Below, piece by piece: positions 58,772 through 64,000 of a stretch of 64,000 bases of DNA (its first letter is position 1; each line of letters begins with the position of its first letter). This DNA comes from Alligator mississippiensis (Eukaryota; Chordata; Crocodylia; Alligatoridae), in contig NC_081827.1 in the NCBI RefSeq assembly GCF_030867095.1, positions 212,531,310 to 212,595,309 on the forward strand. Reading direction: 5' to 3'. The position numbers were made by a program, and so were the translations under genes. Under the pieces are notes generated by a model that saw only the letters and a list, made by a program, of their open reading frames with translations, ran no database searches and had not been told where the DNA came from.

Positions 58772-59339
58772 CCAGGGATCCTGATTTCCTCTGTTTAAAA
58801 ATCCCAACTTTTCTGATTAAGATCCAAATTTCTCTGATTTAAAACCCCCTAATTCCATGTTTTTCCATGATTAAAATGAAACACCACTATCTATATAGGT
58901 ATTATTTGAACACAATGTTTTATTGATATATTTACAATTTTAAAGCAGTTTGGAAGCTTACAAGTGCCTCAATCATCATAATAAAATAAATTATAAATAC
59001 CTGCATAGTTTGGTGTTTGATTTTGGGTTTTTTTATCACAAAAAATCAGAGCTTCCTCTGCCCCCTTTGCTCACCAGGATGCGGGTCCAGCCGCAGCTGC
59101 CCCCCCTGCTGCTTTGTGGCACTGAGCAGCTCTGATATGCCAGTTTCCTGCCCCTGCCCATGCTGTTGCCCTTCACTCCCAAGCCATGGAACCCCCCCAG
59201 CCCTTTTGGTGCCCCTCACTCCCAATCCACAGCCCCCTGGCCCTGCTGGTACCCCCCATTCCCAACCTGCAGCCCCCCTACCCTCCCAGCCCTGGTGGTG
59301 CCCCTCACTCCACCACCCACCCCCTTGCATGCCCTGGAC
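58772..59339. mobile_element. DNA-type repeat, family B copy 2
   Basis: CCAGGGATCCTGATTTCCTC, then AAAATGAAACACCACTATCT and TTTTGGGTTTTTTTATCAC, parallels 51562-51860. A GC-rich minisatellite follows at 59160-59325. The right side passes directly into a reversed half of the 20166 family. Confidence 0.6.
59160..59325. repeat. GC-rich minisatellite, ~45-bp unit
   Basis: Four to five degenerate copies of a unit built on GCCCTGSTGGTGCCCCTCAC, then TCCCAAYCCACAGCCCCC. The same unit occurs 2-3 times at 51890-51990. Confidence 0.75.
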
Positions 59340-59591
59340 AAACTACCTGTGACTCCATTCCGCACTCCACCCCCCAGCCTGGCTGGGCAGTGCCTGACCC
59401 TGCCCCACTCCCTCCTTCACTGTGGGGACCTTGATCTGCCCCCGCCACCCCCCTTCCCTCCCACAGACTTACTGGCCAGACGCTGCTCTAGTTACTGGGC
59501 TGCATGTCAGCTATTGGATTAGTATCAGTTAATATGGCTGGTTAATAATCAGCCATCAGTATCAGCTAAAAAAATCTTTATTAGTGCACCC
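59340..59591 (-). mobile_element. Half of a 20166-family element, reversed
   Basis: On the minus strand it starts CAGGGTGCACTAATAAAGAT, then TTATTAACCAGCCATATTAA and GGCACTGCCCAGCCAGG, like the left half of 20166-21047 and 57590. No second half is attached, apart from the family B sequence to its left. Confidence 0.7.
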
Positions 59592-59599
59592 TGAGTAAA

Positions 59600-60180
59600 T
59601 GAGTATGTTGATGTCTAAGAAGGCCAATCCTAGGACCTCAGACTCCTGGCAAATGCCACAGGTGGTAGTTGAGGGTCAGACCATGGATTTTTTGGTCTTC
59701 TTTTCTTTCCTTCTGTTTCTGTCATTTTTCTACCTCCAGGGTGAGACGGTTTTCTTCTAAGTAAGATATACTTTCTCTCACAAGGCATTGCAACATAGCC
59801 CAGTCCAAGGCTAGTTTTTGCCAATTTGTGGGGTCAATGTCACACTTCTTAATGTTCACCTTGAGGGTGTCCTTGACATGTTTTCTCTGGCCCCTGCATG
59901 TCCTTTGTCCCTGACTGAGTTTGGAGTATAGCAGTTGTTTTGGTAAACCTACATCAGGCATGTGCACTCAGTGCCGTCTACCATAGCTGATGTTGAATAA
60001 TCTGCGCTTTCATCCTGGTGGTGTTATCATCAATGAGCATTTGTTTCTGAGGCCACCTTTTTCTTATTCATGTTCCAGTATTTGCCTTTCTGGTCCTCCA
60101 CAGTTCATACTGATGCCAGAGAATTAAGGTCACACTTGTCATTACTTGCTATCTGAACCCTGGCAGAAAGGCATCAGACT
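59600..60180 (-). mobile_element. Non-CR1 LINE C-terminal fragment
   Basis: Minus-strand translation gives MPDVGLPKQLLYSKLSQGQR, HVKDTLKVNIKKCDIDPTNW and LALDWAML, then SYLEENRLTLEVEK. This is the tail found after the reverse transcriptase in several non-LTR retrotransposons (pattern RxGHVLRM..LPKQLLYGEL..G.R..G.....KDTLK..L....I....WE..A.DR..W). The upstream frame is broken. I cannot assign the clade. Confidence 0.65.
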
Positions 60181-60879
60181 CTGCAAGTAAGTCTAGAATG
60201 TGCTCCTATATTATATCATTTACTCTTAAGAAGAAAACATAGTAATCAGACCTGAGTTTGGTTTTTGTTCTTTGCCTGTAACAGATATTTGTCATAGGAA
60301 TCGGTGAGAGGGCAAAATGTAGAACTGATATTGTCACAAGCTTGTTCAGCATTTTCTCCCTGGTCATCTTTATGTGGAGGCTGCTCTTTGTAATTCTCTT
60401 CATCAGAATTTTTTTGTTACATCCCACGTGAATGTGCTGTTTAACTGTCAAAATTATTTTTATACATGTTAATTTGAAACCAACATGCATCTAAACTTGT
60501 TTCTTTACTCTTACTCCTCTCTCAAACAAACTTTTCTTCAGAGTGTATAAATGTTCTTTTTCATTATAAAAGCATGCCTGAGGCTATTGATTTCTGATAT
60601 AAGTTACCTAGAAAAGTCTGGCATGGAACTTGGCCCTATTGAAAATAAATGTCACCTTCCAGATTTTTGGCCTGTTGATTAACATGTTCAAATATCAAGT
60701 CAGGTGGAATTTTACAGCAGAAGAATTTGGCCTGGTACAAGCTGAATGTAGAGGTTAAAATACAATTCAGTTTTATTGTAAGGGTGCCCTTTGAAGTGAT
60801 TGTTTTGTTATGGCAGTGCCCAAATTGAGCTACAAGTTTTTCAGACAGAGGAAGACAAATCTCCTGTCCCCAAAGTTAA

Positions 60880-61230
60880 AGTAAACACATTGACCACATC
60901 CAGATGAGGCATTTCCCGTGCTCCTACCTTGTGCAAAACAAAAGCGGGGAGGTCCCAGAGTCAAAAAACCTGTGCAGAAAAAATATGTATGGCATATGTG
61001 GAGGCAGCATGTGCCGCTCAAAACCAGAGCCTGGCTGGCTGGAGCCAAAGCCTGGCTGCTGACCAGGCTTCCACTTCAGGAGTGATGCAGCTGCAGTTTC
61101 CCCAGCCCCCAGGAACCCAGGTAAGGCTGCTGGAGCCAGCACAGTTACTGGCCCCAGCCCCCCTGAACCCACCTGGGGTAACCTGCCACATGTTAGAGGG
61201 TGGATGGCGCAAGGTGTGCCACTGCTAGCT
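60880..61230. other. GC-richer block of unknown origin
   Basis: A base-composition island rich in CCCAGCCCC and GGCTGGCTGGAGCC in otherwise AT-rich intron. It resembles the interiors of nearby hAT elements, but I find no termini or target duplication. The frame at 60929-61228 has no recognised similarity. Confidence 0.35.
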
Positions 61231-62261
61231 GTCCCTGGGGAACCAAATGTCTGTACTCATCTGGGCACAGTCATTGAGGCTAGTCCAGCTCATGATGAAG
61301 TCAGCAGTTTATCCATTAATTTTGAGAGCAGGAGTTCCTCTAGGACATGAGCTGAGAATTAGATAAGAATTACTGGGAATTGTAGTTCAGCAGTGGTCAA
61401 CATCAGCTCCTTATTTTGTCTTGTTTAAGGTGTAACATGATTCTTTCATATTATCAGGCCAAACTTTTTATATAAGCCTAGTAACAAAGACTCAAGCCAC
61501 AAAGTACTGCACCATGGCCTGTCTTTTCTCAGGGACTGATTGCTCTTTCTCTTTTCACAAACCAGTTTTAAGTCTGCCACATCATAAACATGAAGAATAG
61601 GTGGTTTCTTTTGCATCAGAATCTGTATTATGTCTAAAATGACTTAGAAAATCTATTCATATGGTCAGACAGAACTAACTTGCAAGGTGTATGCTAATCC
61701 AAAAACGCCTAAGATTTTCATCCCATTTGCAGCTGGAAATCTCTCTTCCTTAATCTTTGGATGGAAATTCCAGTCACTGGTGTTTTATCTCTATCTCTAA
61801 TACACAAAAACTTAAAACTTTTAACCCATACAGACTGCAGTCTAGCTTCTGTGTCAGTCCTAGTAATTTGCTCACATTTGGAAAAAAACAGAAATGTTTT
61901 GAAAGATCTAAACATAGCGTGATGCTAGAACATTGGTTCCAGTATTCATGAACTCCAGTCTGGTTGACATTTGCAAGTCATTAACTGGCCATAGAGAGGA
62001 TCTTTATCTCAGTTTGGTTATTAAAAGTTCCATAGCAGCATCTTTGCAGCTGCCATTTCCGTTGGATGTATAGTGCCTTAGGAAAATGGAAACTGCAAAA
62101 CCTAGTTACAAATGCCAACTAAAATATTCTCTGATCAAATTGTTTCATATGTTCCTAAAAAGTACAGTTACTTGCCATGTTTCACCACACCAGGATACCA
62201 TATTTGATAACTGTAAACTAGCAGAGAAAAAGTTCCAGTGCTACTTTGTTTTTGTTGGAAT

Positions 62262-63026
62262 TAGGGCTGACAAATGATTTTTTTTTAAATTGCAATTAAT
62301 TGCGAGATTTTTAAAAAAGTTGCAATTACTTGCAATTTTAATCATACAGTTAAACAATAATCAGCACCCCCCACCCAACAGTCCAGAGCCTGTGCGCCCT
62401 GCGGGTCCTCCCCGCCACCACCAAGAGCACACAGCTTCAGCCCCGACCTTGTCCCATCCCTGCCTGCTCCAGACTCACCCTGGCCGGAGTGGAGCAGCCA
62501 GAACCCATGCAAACAGCTCCAACCCTGGCCCACCCTGCACCTGCTCCAAACTCATCTGCCTATGCAGAACAGCAGCAGTGGCTGGGCAGTAGCTGCTACT
62601 CGGCACAGGGGAAAAGTGGCCCCTCACCGCTTCTGGGCCCTTCTTGCTGCAGCTGCCTGGAGCCTGTGCATGAGCTGTCCTGCAACTCCTCTGCACTGGC
62701 ATGACTGTCCTGCAGGGCAGCCTAGAGGTGGAAGAGATGGCAGTGGAGAGAAGCTTCAGGGCAGCCTGGGCCTGGTAATGAGGGAGAGGGGCCGCTTTAC
62801 CCCCATGCCAAGTAGCAGCTTCTCCCCAGCTGCTGCCACTGCTCAGTATGGGTGGGCGAGTCTGGAGCAGGCTCAGGGCAAGCCAGGGTTGGGTCTGTGC
62901 ACACAGGTTCCAGCTGGTCCGGAGCTGATCCTCTCTGCTGGTCAAAATGATGTGTGCGATTAAAAAAAATAATGCAATCATTTGTTTTTGCATTAATCGC
63001 ATAAGTTAACTGTGATAACAGCCCTA
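62262..63026. mobile_element. hAT-type foldback element, 765 bp, exact 8-bp target duplication
   Basis: Termini TAGGGCTGACAAATGATT and GTTAACTGTGATAACAGCCCTA flank AT-rich subterminal words (GCAATTAATTGCGAG and GCATTAATCGCATAAG). The octamer GTTGGAAT is exact on both sides (62254-62261 and 63027-63034). Interior arms at about 62515-62605 and 62810-62900 are inverted relatives (CCAACCCTGG...CTGCTCCA; GTAGCTGCTACT). The middle holds AAAAGTGGCCCCTC, also seen at 8449. There is no transposase. Confidence 0.9.
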
Positions 63027-63529
63027 GTTGGAATATAACATAAAATATTTCACTCCAACAAAACAAAGCAACTCAACAAGAACAGGAAAGTTTAGGTAAA
63101 TGCAGTCTAGCAAGACAAATTTATTTAAAATACAAAAAATATAAAAAGCACTACAGTTTCCACCCTGGCCAATGTGAGAACAAATCACTGAGGAAAGGGA
63201 AATTTGCAGAATGTTGCACAGAGAGAGCAAGAAAAAGACAACATACCACAGAGTCATTCAAATGATCAGCTATGAAGATGTACAGTTAGGAGAGGACATT
63301 ATATTATCTGTTGGCACAGGGGCTGCTGGGATTCAGAACAAAGCAAAGAAACTAAACATAAGAACTGTAGGAGTTCCAGATTGCTTCAGCACTGTCTGAA
63401 AGAACAGCTTGCACCAGAATGTACTTGTATGACACTGGAATATACAGTCTAGTTAATTTGTGACCAACCTCCAAAAAAGGTTATAAAAAATCATATTCAA
63501 AGGCAAGTTCTCCAACTGTCTTTTTGCAG

Positions 63530-63618
63530 GGACCACATGCAGTGGTCACAAGAAGAAGAAAGAGCCAGGGAAAAAGTAGCAGAGAACTCACTTGTGAAAG
63601 TTCAACTGGAAGATCAAG
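63530..63618 (+). CDS. METTL8: METTL8 second recognised coding exon
   Basis: The acceptor TTTTTGCAG|G and donor CAAG|GTAGCA bound 89 bases. The first G completes the Trp codon from the previous exon, then DHMQWSQEEERAREKVAENS and LVKVQLEDQ follow. Mammalian METTL8 has DHMQWSKEEEAAARKKVKEN in this place. The frame is intact and it ends in phase 1. An in-frame ATG (63537-63539) could serve as a start if the upstream exon is unused. The methyltransferase domain lies in later exons beyond the window. Confidence 0.92.
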
Positions 63619-64000
63619 GTAGCAGATCCAGAATGCTTAAGCTATTTTACTACTTCAGGAATGCTCTCCTTTTGTCTATTGTTTTTTTCCCTGATTAAAT
63701 CTATTTTTGCTCAATCTTTTTTATTGTCTTATTAACATTGGGGAGTTTCTCCCAAAGTATGCACCTTTAACTAGATACTTAGTTTATCCTTTTGGAGAAT
63801 TGTTACCTTTCTCTGAGGCAGCAGGTTCTCAGTCTAAGGGAATGAAATTTGCAATCTGCAATTACCTGATTTGTGATTCCTGTCCTTTGCTGTACTTCAG
63901 ATTAAAATTTGTGTGATTGTTAAGACTTTTACCAGCAGGGAAAGGCAGTAAGGTTACAAGGATTTTGAGGTAATGAAGCCCAAAGTTCTTGGGTAAGATT
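63619..64000 (+). other. METTL8: METTL8 intron, start only
   Basis: It begins with the donor GTAGCA. No further METTL8 exon and no repeat is recognised before the window ends. Confidence 0.7.

Larger units (their letters stand above)
55082..63529 (+). other. METTL8: METTL8 intron between the two recognised exons
   Basis: 8.4 kb with GT...AG ends (GTAAGT, TTTTTGCAG). It is filled by LINE fragments, a Tigger-like piece, a CR1 split by a MITE, foldback hAT elements and a non-CR1 LINE tail. Stretches without a recognised feature are 55850-56479, 57361-57589, 60180-60880, 61230-62261 and 63035-63529. Confidence 0.8.

Noticed and set aside
1-64000. CRISPR arrays, rRNA, tRNA, operons, bacterial-type systems
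   Set aside because: None is present. Repeats are interspersed transposons and microsatellites, and the gene structure is that of vertebrate nuclear DNA.

Overview
This window is vertebrate nuclear DNA, most probably from a crocodilian or another non-avian sauropsid. I infer this from dense CR1 LINEs, many non-autonomous hAT-type DNA elements, MIR-like SINE remains, a Tigger-like MITE, one solo retroviral LTR and a CpG-island promoter. The species itself cannot be read from the sequence.

The main gene is DCAF17, on the minus strand. Fourteen exons can be placed from the start codon at 40164 to the stop codon at 9947. All have canonical GT-AG borders and compatible phases. Together they encode a 547-residue protein that matches mammalian DCAF17 (about 520 residues) along its whole length. 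DCAF17 is a putative substrate receptor of the DDB1-CUL4 ubiquitin ligase and is the human Woodhouse-Sakati syndrome gene.

A CpG island at about 39.88-40.62 kb covers DCAF17 exon 1 and is probably a shared bidirectional promoter. To its right, on the plus strand, lie two exons of METTL8, the tRNA m3C methyltransferase that neighbours DCAF17 head to head in human. The first (54926-55081) carries the METTL8 N-terminus in the expected frame and has good splice sites, but it contains two in-frame stop codons. The second (63530-63618) is intact. This is the most notable observation: either METTL8 has lost its mitochondrial N-terminus, or it starts elsewhere, or it is decaying, or the assembly is wrong here.

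Layout: 1-9.9 kb is DCAF17 downstream and intergenic DNA with a solo LTR and three hAT-type elements. 9.9-40.2 kb is DCAF17, whose introns hold CR1 pieces, MIR remains, hAT elements with clear 8-bp target duplications and a Tigger-like MITE. 40.2-64 kb is METTL8 intron sequence with CR1 copies (two keep long open frames), large GC-rich foldback elements, a CR1 split by a MITE and a non-CR1 LINE tail. Several hAT families share one design: short terminal repeats around a GC-rich interior made of long, imperfect inverted arms. Those arms create many long but meaningless open frames on both strands. No rRNA, tRNA, CRISPR or bacterial-type feature was seen, and I found no new protein system.
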